A stretch of 64,000 nt of DNA from Amia ocellicauda (Eukaryota > Chordata > Actinopteri > Amiiformes > Amiidae). Both the position numbers and the translations under genes were made by a program. The notes beneath the pieces are model-generated. The model was not told the DNA's origin, did not search any database, and saw nothing but the letters and a program-made list of their open reading frames with translations. Positions 33,071-45,246 of this stretch are shown one piece after another; the first letter of the stretch is position 1; each line of letters starts with the position of its first letter. The stretch is taken from the NCBI RefSeq assembly GCF_036373705.1, contig NC_089863.1:9862857-9926856 (forward strand), read 5' to 3'.

Positions 33071-34517
33071 GATAGTTACACTTACGAAGCCGGCAACTGA
33101 GCTGAGCAGCGTCTGGAGAGCTGTAATACTGCATGTGATTTCGTGCTGTGGGGTGGATGGTCATGGGAAGCCTGCCTTGTGAGATCTGGGTTTGTTTTGT
33201 TTATATAAAGTACAATAACGGCTGCTCTGTGGAGCGCTTATTGAGTTTTGCCATACACTATGATGCTGCCCTGTTTGAATGGTTTTAATTTGATTTTCTT
33301 TTAAAATGAAAAGCTCTTTCCCCCACTGTGTTTCTGGTTTTAGATTTCGTTTTAATGTACTGAGATATTGGAATCGTGATTTATAACTTTATAGCTAATT
33401 ACTGAAAGTGATTGTTAGATTTAATGCAACTCCTCACTTTAATCAGTTACAACTAAGTATCGCCTAAGGGTCTTTGAAAGACGTCACACCCTTAAAATAG
33501 GTCATGGTACAGGATTGAGAAACTATACATTTACGCGTTTGGGGATTTGCTATTTGGTTACTTGTTTTGAGAATGGTGTTAATTGGAGTTTATATGGTTG
33601 TTTTTTTTGGGGTGGGATTTCATTGTTTGAATTTATTTATCAATTTATCAATTGATATTTGCATTTAAACTTCCCTTTCCCTATGCAAATCTCCCAGATT
33701 AATTGAGGTTGATTGAATGCAGAGATACTCATTGAATATTGACAACTTGTTAATTGAATTACATGCTGTTCTGGGAGTATTGTAATTTATTTCTGGATGT
33801 TGCACAAGAACTAGCTGTATTTTGCACATCTGATCTCAGTATTTTTTGTTTATCTTTTTTTAACAAATTTTTTTTTTTAATATTTAAATTATGCCTCCTC
33901 CTTTCATGGTGCACTTTATAATTGCTCTCCCAATTAAAGAACCTGTGTGGGAAGTTAAAGGGGTTCTCTATATAAGAGGACCTTGCCCTCTATGGGTGGC
34001 GTAGTCGGTGTTAAATAACTTGAAACCTGTTTAAAAGCTGTGTAGTGACCCGCTGCAAGTGTTCTGAAAAGTTGTGCGTCTTGCATTACTTCAGGAAGTC
34101 TTTTAAACCAACAACACAACTGTCATACCCATACAGAAACCCACACAGTACATAAATACTGAGTCCTAATATATAACACATACAGTTTCTATGACATGAA
34201 TCGTATGACTGTTCATGAATCAGACTTAACACTTGGAGCTCTTCAGAATAAGCTGATGTCTCTCAGGAGAGCACAGGTATACAGGTGTTCATGACTTAGG
34301 ATTTCTGGGGCGAATTTCCTCTCTGCCTGTGAGCAGCGGGCCTGAGATGAGAGCAGACAGACAGGCTGCGCTTTGATTGCTCACTGTCTGTGTTTTCAGT
34401 CTCTCCTCTCCACTCTCAGTCCAGAGCGTCAGCTGTGTGTATGTGTGCATATGTGCGCTACTGACACACTGCAGATCTCCTCTGATCGTCTCTCGCGTCG
34501 CTCCTCTGTCCTCAGGA
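33071..34517. other. Region upstream of the TRIM relic, nothing firm
   Basis: A TATA-like TCTATATAAGAGGACC lies near 33969, preceded by a CCCAATTAAAG box, and could be an LTR or gene promoter. No first exon is identified. A CAG acceptor-like tract precedes the RING segment. Confidence 0.35.
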
Positions 34518-36883
34518 ATGTCTTAGCCCAGCAGTCTCCTGTCTGAGGAGCAGTTCCAGTACTCTATATGTCTGGATGTATTCACCAGCCCAGTCACCAC
34601 TCCCTATGGGCACAACTTCTGCATGGAGTGTATTGGAGGGTACTGGGACAGCTGTGCTCTGTGCCAGTGCCCACTGTGTAAGGAGGCTTTCTATAGGAGG
34701 CCAGATCTCCACATTAACACAACATTGAAGGAGATCAGTGAGCAGATCGAGCGCTCTGCTCAGCCTGGAGAAGTACCCTGTGATATCTGCACTGGGAGGA
34801 AGCTCAGGGCTGTGAAATCCTGCCTGGTGTGTCTGGCCTCTTACTGCCAGACTCACCTGGAGCCCCATCAGAGAGTCAAAACCCCCTAAAGACACAAACT
34901 GATTTAGCCTGTGAGTGATATTGAAGACAGGCTGTTGCCAGAAGCACCAGAGAGTCCTGGACCTGTTCTGAAGAGAAGACCAGGTCTGTGTTTGTCAGTT
35001 CTGCACAGACCACAGCAGACACACTACTGTCTCCTTAGAGGAGGAATGCAGAGAGAAGAAGGTGGGTTTTTAATTTCTTTGCATTTTACCTTTAAATTAC
35101 AGCTATTGTATATTATCAAACTTCTTGCACAGATTGAATACAAGATAAGGCATATACTCTACAGAGAAAATCATATTCCTTTAAAGTTCTGTCTTTGGAA
35201 AGTGCAGGACCCTGTTCAATAAGGCTCTGTGCTGACTGTCAGTGGGAGAGTCTGGAGCCCAGTGTCAGTGAGCTATCAGCAGTGACTGGAGTGCCTGTGT
35301 CCCCCTGTCTGTCCACAGGCTCAGCTGGGGGACACTGAGGCAGAAGTGCAACAGAAGATCCAGGACAGACTGAAGAAGGTGGAGGAGATCAGACAGGCGA
35401 AGGAGCTCAGCAGAGTTCTCCTGCTGTAGAGTCTCCCAGCCCTGTACCCCCCTCCACACACCAAGGACTGGTCTGACATCACTGTGACCTCTGACCTCTG
35501 TCAGGAGAGCAGTGTCTGAGCTGGAGGAGAGACTCAGGGAGGAACTGAAGGACCTGTATGGAATTGGTTTGTGTTGTAATTTAATTTTTACTGTGCAAGA
35601 AAGTTTTACCTACAGTGACTGAGGACAGAGATCTTGTCTTAACCTGTAAGGATGAATTAGAGTAACTCTTGAAGGAAGTTGTATTTACCCCTATGGAATT
35701 CAGTTCCTCTTAGTCATATAATTGTTTTGTTCATGACAACATTACAGCATTTTTTATGTTTACCAGTCCTATGTTTAATTTAGTCCAGCACAGTGTTTGT
35801 AATCTATGGTGCCTTAAACTGAGTGCTTTTCTTCCAGAGCTGAAGAGGATCTAAAAGTGTAGAGGTGTGTGATTTCTGTTGTTCTTCTCCTGCTCTCACT
35901 CACACACACAGTGCCAGGCAGTGCTGATGGTATAAACTCCTCACTCAGTGGGACCAGTAATATTCACTGACAGGGACTGACTGAGCTCCACAAACATAGT
36001 CTCTCATTGTGAGCTGCTTTCCATGGGGGTCAGTGGCTCTGAGGAATCCCAGCTGACCTGAGCCCAGTCCACAGCAGCACCATCAGCAATATTCACTCAG
36101 TCCAGCAGCACAGCTTCCTGTGAGCCCAGTGTCCCCACCTGGAGAGGAGCTCATACAACACAGACTGTGGCTCTTCTGTTAGGACAGCACTGTGATCTTC
36201 TAAAATAAGTTGTAAAATAGATCTGTCTCCAAGGGTTAAAAAATGTAATGAAAAATAAGAAACCATGTCAATTGTTCATTGTTCTCTTCTCTTCTCCTCA
36301 CAATTGCTGTGACTATTTTCTTCATGTTTCTCTCCTCTCTGTTCCACAGTGGATGTGACTCTGGACCCCAATACAGCTCATCCCTGTCTCATCCTGTCTG
36401 AGGATGGGAAACAAGTGAGAGATGGAGATGAACGACAGGCTCTCCCTGACAATCCAGAGAGATTTGATTGTCCCTGTGTCCTGGGAAAGGAGGGTTTCAG
36501 TACTGGGAGACACTACTGGGAGGTGGAGGTAGGGGAGAAGACTGGCTGGGAGTCACCAGAGAGTCTATCAACAAGAAGGGGGTGATTTCACTGAGCCCTG
36601 AGGATGGGTACTGGATTGTGATTCAGAGGAATGGGAATGAGTACTGGGCTCTTAATGACCCCTCTGTCCTCCTCCCTCTGAGCCCGAAGCCCTGGACGGT
36701 GGGGGTGTTTGTGGATTATGAGTGGGGGCAGGTCTCCTTTTACAATGTGGAGGCCAGGTCTCATATCTACACTTTCACTGAAACCTTCACTGAAAAATTC
36801 TATCCATACTTCAGCCCCGACCTCAATGATGGAGGTAAAAACGCAGCCCCACTGATCATCTCTCCTGTGCGTCCCACAGACTG
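34518..36883 (+). pseudogene. Broken finTRIM-like gene: RING, B-box, coiled coil, B30.2
   Basis: TRIM E3 ubiquitin ligases act in antiviral defence. Here ATG at 34518 is followed by TAG at the third codon. The RING (34530-34690, LSEEQFQYSICLDVF then CPLCKEAF) has Tyr in place of two zinc-binding Cys (before SICLD and before GHNFC). The first B-box is good (VPCDICTGRKLRAVKSC, then SYCQTHLEPHQRVKT), but the frame then hits stops at 34887 and 34903. Coiled-coil pieces are at 35319-35425 (EVQQKIQDRLKKVEEIRQAK) and 35505-35560. The B30.2 exon starts at 36350 ([20 protein letters not shown]), loses about 5 nt after EKTGW near 36550 and shifts frame, continuing [11 protein letters not shown] to the stop at 36882. 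Several independent lesions show it is dead. Confidence 0.88.
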
Positions 36884-37184
36884 AAGGAGGCAGATCCTCT
36901 GTGGGGGGGCAGCAGGAGCAGTAGCCAGTAAGAGTAATAACAGTGAGATTCAGATCAGTGCACTCCAGCCCCAGAGGGAGTCATTCAGGGTGTGAGGGCT
37001 GTCAGTCACAGATCAGGCGCTGCTGTCTGTGAGCCCCACACTGGTGTAGAGCAGCGAGGAGCTCAGAGCCGCACACACTGAAGGCTGTTCAGACCCTCAG
37101 ACTGACAGCTGCTTTTGTGAGGGGGCTTCTGTCGCTGAAGAGCCCTGGCTGTCCAGACACAGGCGGTTTATAACATGCTTGTGT

Positions 37185-37500
37185 TACAGCAGGGTAGTTC
37201 CGGGGTTAAGGGTTAGCCCCATGCGGGAGGCGCCATGATTGGAGAAGCCAGTCATAGGGCCAGAGGGCATAAATAGGGGTGACCGGTTCCCGTGAGGAGG
37301 AGTTGTGTGGGAGGTGTGTAAGAGTTCAGTGTTGGAGAGTGTCAGAGTGCTGAGCTTGAGAGGGTAGCATGTTCGAGAGAGGGTCCCTCCAGCCTGAGAT
37401 AAGCCTGTGCTCATAATAAAGTTCCTGTTGTTTGTGTTGAACCCTGTGTCCTCTCATTATTCCGGCCGTTAGTGACGAACTCCCACAACGATGGCGAATA
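37185..37500 (+). mobile_element. Possible solo LTR
   Basis: It starts TGTTACAGCAGGGTAGTTCC, contains a TATA-like CATAAATAGGGG near 37267 and an AATAAAGTTCCTG polyadenylation signal near 37416, and ends near CTCCCACAACG. The order promoter, AATAAA, T-rich end is LTR-like. No second LTR or clear target duplication was found. Gypsy pol debris lies 0.7 kb downstream. Confidence 0.45.
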
Positions 37501-38164
37501 AAAAGGCCATATTGTTACAATATATAATATAATATATACTGCATTATAAGTACATAATCCATGCACACATTCATAGATGAAGCTGTTCTGAATCCATAGA
37601 TAACACATACATAGTAATTACATATATTATAGCTGAATTATAAAAGTCTCTCTCTCTGGCTCTGGCCAGCTCTGCTCAGTGTCTGTAACCCGACTCCTCT
37701 TATCAGCTGATCTATTCCAGCTGCCTGAGACAGGGTTTCTTGGATTGGCTAGTAAAAGCAGATCTCCATGGCTCATGACACACACAGTAACATCCTCGCC
37801 ATTGATCAATTCCAGACTCATGTGCTGCTTTGCGCATTGAATTTTTAAAACCAGGAAGCATGTGATGTAAACAAATCGTTTCTCCGATAATTAATACTCT
37901 GTAATTGATGCCCCCATTTTGTGCTGATCTGCCTCATCCTCAGATTGGTTAACACTTTTGATTGTCAGGAACATTGACCTATCTATGCTCTTCATAATGT
38001 TCATAAGTACAAGGAAAGTTTGATGGCAGTCAGAAATTTAGCGATGAAGGAAGTAGTAGTAATGGGACATTTTTACGGACAGTCAAACTTTTTTACGGAT
38101 TTATAAACAAGGTGAAATTAAGATTTTTTTTATGGACTGTCCTTAAATTTATGGATGGTTGGCA

Positions 38165-38600
38165 ACCCTGTAAACACCCCAGAAGCTTTCCAGAGGCATT
38201 GGAAGAAACATGTCTTGATGTCTTGGTTTTCAGTAATGGGTTTCAAGACCATGTCAATCATGTGAAGCAGGTATTACACAGAATAAGACAAAATGGTGTC
38301 AAACTCAAACCCACTAAATGTGAACTGATTAAATGAGAAATCCCATAGCTAGGTAGACTTGTATCAACTGAGGGCAGTAAGATGGACCCAAAAGACATGC
38401 AGCAGTCCAAGCGTTGAAAGGCATAACCCCTGCCACAGTGGGAGAGCTGTGCAGGCTGATGGGATTGTTTGGTTATTACCGTCAGTATGTTAAAGACTTC
38501 TCTAAAATGGCTAAACCCCTGTATGACCTCCTCACTGTCCAGGGGAATAATCCGAAAAAGGGTCCCAAGTCTACAAAAAGTGTTTGGTTCTAGGACATTC
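38165..38600 (+). pseudogene. Ty3/gypsy reverse transcriptase fragment
   Basis: Conceptual translation gives LDVLVFSNGFQDHVNHVKQV, then GVKLKPTKCELIK, a stop, LGRLVSTEGSKMDPKDM, and after a frameshift TVGELCRLMGLFGYYRQYV and DFSKMAKPLYDLL. These are the end of the gypsy reverse transcriptase and the connection to RNase H. The YxDD box is decayed (LDVLVFS). No gag, protease or integrase is seen. Confidence 0.85.
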
Positions 38601-39859
38601 ACTGCCCCAGAGAAAAATGATCACTGAGGTGATTAGAGTTTTTGGCACTTGAGCTATGACTGACAAATTCAGTGAATATCTCTATTATGCTTATATGGGT
38701 GATAAGAGTCCTTTGTGGATTATATGAACAAAAATGTAATTAACTCTTTTCTGAGGGGTCATACCATAGATGAGCTATGGGTTGTCTGCACACACAGAAA
38801 TATCCTGCACTGTAGCATTTCTTATGAGTCTGGTCCTGTCAGACTGCAGATGACCCTCCTCGTTTCCTCCTGGTGTGCGCAGCTCATCCTGAAGAACCGG
38901 TCTATCCAGATGCGAGTGAAGCAGAAGCAGTGTGTGTTGTGGCACAGGGCTCAGCAGCAAGTCCAGCACCAGTCACTCCACAGCAGGCCGAGACAGAGGG
39001 CCAGGGTGGTGCTGCTGCTGCTGTGAGCTGTGTGCTGAGGGCAGTGCTGCTGTCAGACCCCCAGACTCCACACTGCGCTCCAGCGGGCAGCAGGCGAGGG
39101 AGGGGGAGAGAGGCGGCTCCTGAGGGACGGGCAGAGGCCTCCAGGGCAGCGGCTGTGTCCTCTGAGAGGAAGAGCAGATGAGGAACTGAGGCCTCACACA
39201 GCAGCCTCACTGTGGAGAGATGGGACAAGCTGGGCAGCACAGAAAGGCACTGACTCTGACACAGGACAACTGGTTTAGTCATGTGATGTCGAAGGAGAAA
39301 GGATGATGAACATTATAAAATATATTCCCTTTTCCTAAATACTTTTACTTTCTAAACAGTGGGATGTTGTCCACTTAACATAAACCTAATTAATGTTATA
39401 TTATTGTGACATTCTTCGTCCTTGAGTAGTAGGAATAAGGAGACACAGAGCAGTATGCTGGTTTAACACCGCTTTATTGCTCAAACCTGGCTGACACACA
39501 GTCACTTCTAAATACTGGTTATTAGGTTTAGTATTTTACATGTGCAAATTAAAAAACATGAACACATTTAATTCTTATGATTAATATTTCTTTTAATCAA
39601 TTCTAAAATTGTCTAAACATTAAAATTCTGTAATAAATCATAATCAGAACAATAAACAAAGCCAAAGAAAAACAAATACATAGTGCGTAAATTTAAATCT
39701 CATGCATTGTAAAGGAACTTTAAATACATTCGACATTCGACTCGTTTCAGCCTCTCCATGTCACTCCCCCAGACAAACCGAAATATGATTCTTGTGATCA
39801 ATTTACTAGTATGCCCGTCTGGGGGAAATAACATGCCTACATAGAGAAGGATAGGGAAA
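38601..39859. other. GC-rich patch and intergenic DNA, no gene recognised
   Basis: 38860-39290 is GC-rich and open in several frames on both strands, which is a property of composition; no domain is recognised. About 39415-39500 contains a minus-strand AATAAAGC context that could be an LTR or 3' UTR end. Confidence 0.35.
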
Positions 39860-40205
39860 AGGATGGCCTTAAGAAGAACATAAGAACATAACATTACTTA
39901 CATTACCCTGAATGCCTACAGCTTCCAATTTGTGGATCAGAGGAACCTTGTCAAAAGTTTTCTGAAAATCTAAGTATCTTTCATGTGATTTACAGCTGCA
40001 GTTGCATGTTAAAAAGACTCCAATAAATTAGTAAGACATGATCTGCCTCGTCTAAACCCATGGTGACTATCTCCAAGAATATGGTTTTCATTAAGATGCT
40101 CCTCTAGTTTCTGTCTAATATTTTGTTATATAAAAAAATAAGCAGGTGAGACTGATTGGGCTGTAATTCCTGGCTGAGTTTTGTGTCAATTGGAAAATTT
40201 TAGTT
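39860..40205 (-). pseudogene. LINE reverse transcriptase fragment
   Basis: The minus strand matches the 17886-18160 LINE: the block encoding ISLTC, GDSHHGFRRGRSC-like sequence and DFQKTFDKVP, then HKLEAVGIQGN. Stops and small deletions are frequent. The 3' edge has AGAACATAAGAACATAA, a tail repeat. Confidence 0.8.
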
Positions 40206-40479
40206 AGTGACTTTGAATGGGTTTGATATCAAATTGAAATTATCTAAAAATAAATTATCTTGACCTGATTTTTACCATGTTACCAATGTATGTGTTTCTG
40301 TGGGCGTGGTGTCATGCTGATGCGGTGGATACAAAACCGGTGCAGTCCTGGTGTGTTGTGTTAAGAGTTCTGGCAGGGCTAACTGAGGCACAGTGTGTGT
40401 TCAGTAATGCAGTGCAGTAGGAGCGGCTCTGCATTACAAAATGTGTGGCTTGAAGTCAGGGACTCAGGACTGTCTCACG

Positions 40480-41492
40480 TCACTGGCACTCAGAATCAAA
40501 ATGAATTCTACAATGAATCAACTTTCTAATTAGTTTTGCCATTTCTTTGCTATCTAAAGGTCTGGAGCTGTAATAGCGATGCACCTCGTTGATCTCCTTC
40601 TGCAGGTCATCCTTCTTCTTTTCTATTTCCCTCTTCATCTCCTCCAGCTGCTCTTTGACTCTCCTCTTCTCCTCCTGCAGCTCAGTCACCTTCTCCCTCC
40701 TCTCCTGCTCCCTCTCCTCCCTCAGTCTCTGTTCAGCCTCCAGTGGCAGTATCCTCTGGTACTGGTCGAAGGTGCAGTGTGCTCCTCCGTTCTCTCCCAT
40801 CATGGCCACTATCGTCTCCAGCAGCTCTATCACCTGTCTGCGGTCGCTCTTGCTATTGTTGCTGAAGACGCAGCACCTGTTGCCACACTTCTCCATCAGC
40901 TGCTGCAGATCCTCTCTTCCTTTCTGAATCCTCTCCTCCTGTCTCTGCTGTTGCTCTGCACTGAACCCCTGATTCCTCTTCCTCCTCTCCTCAGCCTGTT
41001 TCTCAATGTACTGCTCAACCGTCAGCCCCCCAAGTCTGTCCGCGTGTGTGAACAGAATCAATGCGTGTCTGAACACTGCCTCCCCACACAGCTCCTGGAG
41101 ACGCTGCTGATACTCACTAATATCATAATTTATTACATTATCAATTATCAGTTCCAGTGAGATCACTAAGATGACAGCATGGGGACCCGGGGAGGAGAGC
41201 TGGACCATCATCTCCTTTTCAACCTTATCACAGCGATCCTTGCAGAACTGTGGAGTATCAACAATAGAAATGTATCTTCCAGCAACCTCCCCCTTTCTGA
41301 CATCACAGTGTTCTGTGGTTTCACAGTCAGTGTCCTCCTCTCCTGTGTGAAACGCCTCTCTGCCCAGGATGGTGTTTCCTGAGGAGCTCTTCCCTGCTCT
41401 ATGGTCTCCAGTCAGCAGGATGCGAATCTCGCTGATGCTCTCCTGGCTCAGCTGAGAGGACCCTGCTGCAGCTGCACTGCCACACACTGGGG
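40480..41492 (-). CDS. GIMAP/AIG1-type GTPase, downstream copy (about 335 aa exon)
   Basis: GIMAPs are GTP-binding proteins of lymphocyte membranes and survival pathways. The exon opens after an acceptor (TTTCCCCAG at about 41493) with CGSAAAAGSSQLSQES. The true start codon must be in an upstream exon, because the first in-frame candidate is only GTG. Motifs: G1 TGDHRAGKSSSGN, G3 VDTPQF (the usual Gly after DTP is replaced), conserved box MMVQLSSPGPHAV, G4 FTHADRLGG, G5 RCCVFSNNSK. The C-terminal 90 residues are a charged coiled coil (EREQERREKVTELQEEKRRV). It ends FDSECQ at TGA. It is intact as an exon. A paralogue lies at 43432-44453. Confidence 0.88.
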
Positions 41493-41573
41493 AAACAACA
41501 CAACACTGTCAGTGAACACACACACACACACACACACACAGCCCTGTTAGCCTGGTCAAACATACACACACAC

Positions 41574-43350
41574 TCAGTAGAGAGCTACAGAGATCAGTGC
41601 GCAGTGTTGGTTACACACTCAGTAGAGAGCTACACAGGTCAGTGCGCAGTGTTGGTTACACACTCAGTAGAGAGCTACACAGCTCAGTGCGCAGTGTTGG
41701 TTACACACTCGGTAGAGAGCTTCACAGCTCAGTGCGCAGTGTTGGTTACACACTCGGTAGAGAGCTACACAGCTCAGTGCGCAGTGTTGGTTACACACTC
41801 GGTAGAGAGCTACACAGCTCAGTGCGCAGTGTTGGTTACACACTCGGTAGAGAGCTACACAGCTTAGTGTGCAGTGTTGGTTACACACTCGGTAGAGAGC
41901 TACACAGCTCAGTGCGCAGTGTTGGTTACACACTCGGTAGAGAGCTACACAGCTCAGTGCGCAGTGTTGGTTACACACTCGGTAGAGAGCTACACAGCTC
42001 AGTGCGCAGTGTTGGTTACACACTCGGTAGAGAGCTACACAGCTCAGTGCGCAGTGTTGGCTACACACTCGGTAGAGAGCTACAGAGATCAGTGCGCAGT
42101 GTTGGTTACACACTCAGTAGAGAGCTACAGAGATCAGTGCGCAGTGTTGGTTACACACTCAGTAGAGAGCTACACAGCTCAGTGCGCAGTGTTGGTTACA
42201 CACTCAGTAGAGAGCTACACAGGTCAGTGCGCAGTGTTGGTTACACACTCAGTAGAGAGCTACACAGGTCAGTGCGCAGTGTTGGTTACACACTCGGTAG
42301 AGAGCTACACAGCTCAGTGCGCAGTGTTGGTTACACACTCGGTAGAGAGCTACACAGGTCAGTGCGCAGTGTTGGTTACACACTCGGTAGAGAGCTACAC
42401 AGGTCAGTGCGCAGTGTTGGTTACACACTCGGTAGAGAGCTACACAGCTCAGTGCGCAGTGTTGGTTACACACTCGGTAGAGAGCTACACAGCTCAGTGC
42501 GCAGTGTTGGTTACACACTCGGTAGAGAGCTACACAGGTCAGTGCGCAGTGTTGGTTACACACTCGGTAGAGAGCTACACAGGTCAGTGCGCAGTGTTGG
42601 TTACACACTCGGTAGAGAGCTACACAGGTCAGTGCGCAGTGTTGGTTACACACTCGGTAGAGAGCTACACAGCTCAGTGCGCAGTGTTGGTTACACACTC
42701 GGTAGAGAGCTACACAGCTCAGTGCGCAGTGTTGGTTACACACTCAGTAGAGAGCTACACAGGTCAGTGCGCAGTGTTGGTTACACACTCAGTAGAGAGC
42801 TACACAGGTCAGTGCGCAGTGTTGGTTACACACTCAGTAGAGAGCTACACAGGTCAGTGCGCAGTGTTGGTTACACACTCAGTAGAGAGCTACAGAGATC
42901 AGTGTGCAGTGTTGGTTACACACTCGGTAGAGAGCTACAGAGATCAGTACGCAGTGTTGGTTACACACTCAGTAGAGAGCTACACAGCTCAGTGCGCAGT
43001 GTTGGTTACACACTCGGTAGAGAGCTACACAGCTCAGTGCGCAGTGTTGGTTACACACTCAGTAGAGAGCTACACAGCTCAGTGCGCAGTGTTGGTTACA
43101 CACTCGGTAGAGAGCTACACAGGTCAGTGCGCAGTGTTGGTTACACACTCGGTAGAGAGCTTCACAGCTCAGTGCGCAGTGTTGGTTACACACTCGGTAG
43201 AGAGCTTCACAGCTCAGTGCGCAGTGTTGGTTACACACTCGGTAGAGAGCTACACAGGTCAGTGCGCAGTGTTGGTTACACACTCGGTAGAGAGCTTCAC
43301 AGCTCAGTGCGCAGTGTTGGTTACACACTCAGTAGAGAGCTTCACAGCAC
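41574..43350. repeat. 45-bp minisatellite, about 40 copies
   Basis: The unit is AGTGCGCAGTGTTGGTTACA, then CACTCGGTAGAGAGCTACAC and AGCTC. Variants are mainly TCAGT/TCGGT and the triplets AGCTC, AGGTC or AGATC, plus TTCACAG in the last units. Runs of the same variant suggest stepwise block duplication. The length is a multiple of three, so frames stay open for hundreds of codons without implying a gene. It lies between the two GIMAP exons. Confidence 0.96.
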
Positions 43351-43431
43351 ACTGTTTGCTATAAACAGCCTCTGGACAGATCAGTAGTGTGTGTTTTTCC
43401 CTCAGATATTGACTGTGTTGGGAGACTCCGC

Positions 43432-44453
43432 TCATTCAGTACAGACCTGAGTGCAGATACACTGGGGTGACTTACTCTTCTCACTCTTCATGCGTTTCCT
43501 TATCTCCTCTCTCCAGTCTACTGGTGTTGTTCTGTAATAACGATCCACTTCAGTGATCACTCTCTCCAGTTTATTCTGCTCTCTCTCCAGTGCCCTAGTT
43601 TTCTCCTCCAGCTGCTCTGTAAGTTTCCTCATCTCCTCCTGCAGCTCAGTCACCTTCTCCCTCCTCTCCTGCTCCCACTCCTCCCTCAGTATCTGTTCAG
43701 CATCCAGTGGCAGTATCCTCTGGTACTGGTCAAAAGTGTGGTGTGCTCCTCCATTCTCTCTCATCATGGCCTCTATCGTCTCCAGCAGCTCTATCACCTG
43801 TCTGCGGTCGCTCTTGTTCTTGTTGTTGAAAAAGCAACATCTGTTTCCACACTTCTCCATCAGCTGCTGCAGATACTCTCTCTCTCTCTGATTTATCTCT
43901 TCCTCTGTCTGCTGTTCCTCTGCACTAAACCCCTGATTCCTCTTCCTCCTCTCCTCAGCCTGTTTCTCAATGTACTGCTCAACCGTCAGGCCCCCCAGTC
44001 TGTCCGCGTGTGTGAACAGAATCAATGCGTGTCTGAACACTGCCTCCCCACACAGGTCCCGGAGATACTGCTGACACTCACTTATATAATATATAAAATG
44101 ATCATTAATCAGTCCCAGTGAGATCAATATGACTACAGCATGGGGTCCCGGGGAAGAGAGCTGGACCATCATCTCCTTTTCAACTTCTTTATTAATATTT
44201 TTCCTTTTGAACCATGGAGTATCAACAATGGAAATTCGTCTCCCAGCAACCTCCCCCTTTCTGACATCACAGCGATCCGTTTCCCTGTCAGGTTTTCCCT
44301 CTCTAGTGGGAAAAGCCTCTCTGCCCAGGATGGTGTTTCCTATAGAGCTCTTCCCTGCTCTGAGGCCTCCAGTCAGCAGGATGCGAATCTCGCTGCTGCT
44401 CTCCTTGTCCAGCTGAGAGGACCCTGATGCAGCTGCACTGCCACACACTGGGG
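43432..44453 (-). CDS. GIMAP/AIG1-type GTPase, upstream copy (about 338 aa exon)
   Basis: Paralogue of 40480-41492 with the same layout. It opens after TTTCCCCAG at about 44454 with CGSAAASGSSQLDKESSSEI. G1 is TGGLRAGKSSIGN, G3 is VDTPWF (Gly again absent), the box is MMVQLSSPGPHAV, G4 is FTHADRLGG, G5 is RCCFFNNKNK, then a coiled coil. The frame ends CTQVCTE at TGA 43432. A strong donor-like AGA|GTAAGT near 43470 could instead splice on. With the other copy downstream on the same strand, the two exons may be one multi-GTPase gene or two genes. The start codon is not within this exon. Confidence 0.86.
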
Positions 44454-44933
44454 AAACAGCACAGCACTGTCAGTGAACACACACACACACACACACACAC
44501 ACTGGGGAAACAACACAGCACTGTCAGTGAACACACACACACACACACACACACTGGAGACAACAACACAGCACTGTCAGTGAACTCACACACACACACA
44601 CACTGGGGAAACAACACAGCACTGTCAGTGAACACACACACACACACACTGGGGACAACAACACAGCACTGCCAGTGAACTAACACACACTGGGGAAACA
44701 ACACAGCACTGTCAGTGAACACACACACACACTGGGGAAACAACACAACACTGTCAGTGAACTAACACACACTGGGGAAACAACACAACACTGTCAGTGA
44801 ACACACACACACACACACACAACACACACACACAACACTGTCAGTGAACACACACACACACACACACAACACACACACACAACACTGTCAGTGAACACAC
44901 ACACACTGGGGAAACAACACAGCACTGTCAGTG

Positions 44934-44982
<49 letters not shown>

Positions 44983-45201
44983 GGGAAACAACACAACACT
45001 GTCAGTGAACACACACACACACAACACACACACACTGGGGAAACAACACAACACTGTCAGTGAACACACACACACACACACAACACACACACACAACACT
45101 GTCAGTGAACACACACACACTGGGGACAACAACACAGCACTGTCAGTGAACACACACACACACACACACACTGGAGACAACAACACAGCACTGTCAGTGA
45201 A

Positions 45202-45246
<45 letters not shown>

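Noticed and set aside
38715..39282. Overlapping frames in a GC-rich patch on both strands
   Set aside because: Several overlapping frames are open through base composition. No domain and no splice-consistent structure was recognised.
40579..41160. Leu-rich frames antisense to the GIMAP exons
   Set aside because: Antisense of the Glu/Lys-rich coiled coil gives Leu/Ser-rich open frames. Not genes.
41574..43350. CRISPR-like array
   Set aside because: Units are contiguous 45-mers with no unique spacers, in a vertebrate genome. This is a minisatellite.
41597..43387. 596-codon plus-strand open frame
   Set aside because: It lies entirely in a 45-bp minisatellite whose unit is a multiple of three, so an open frame is automatic. 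There is no start context or domain.
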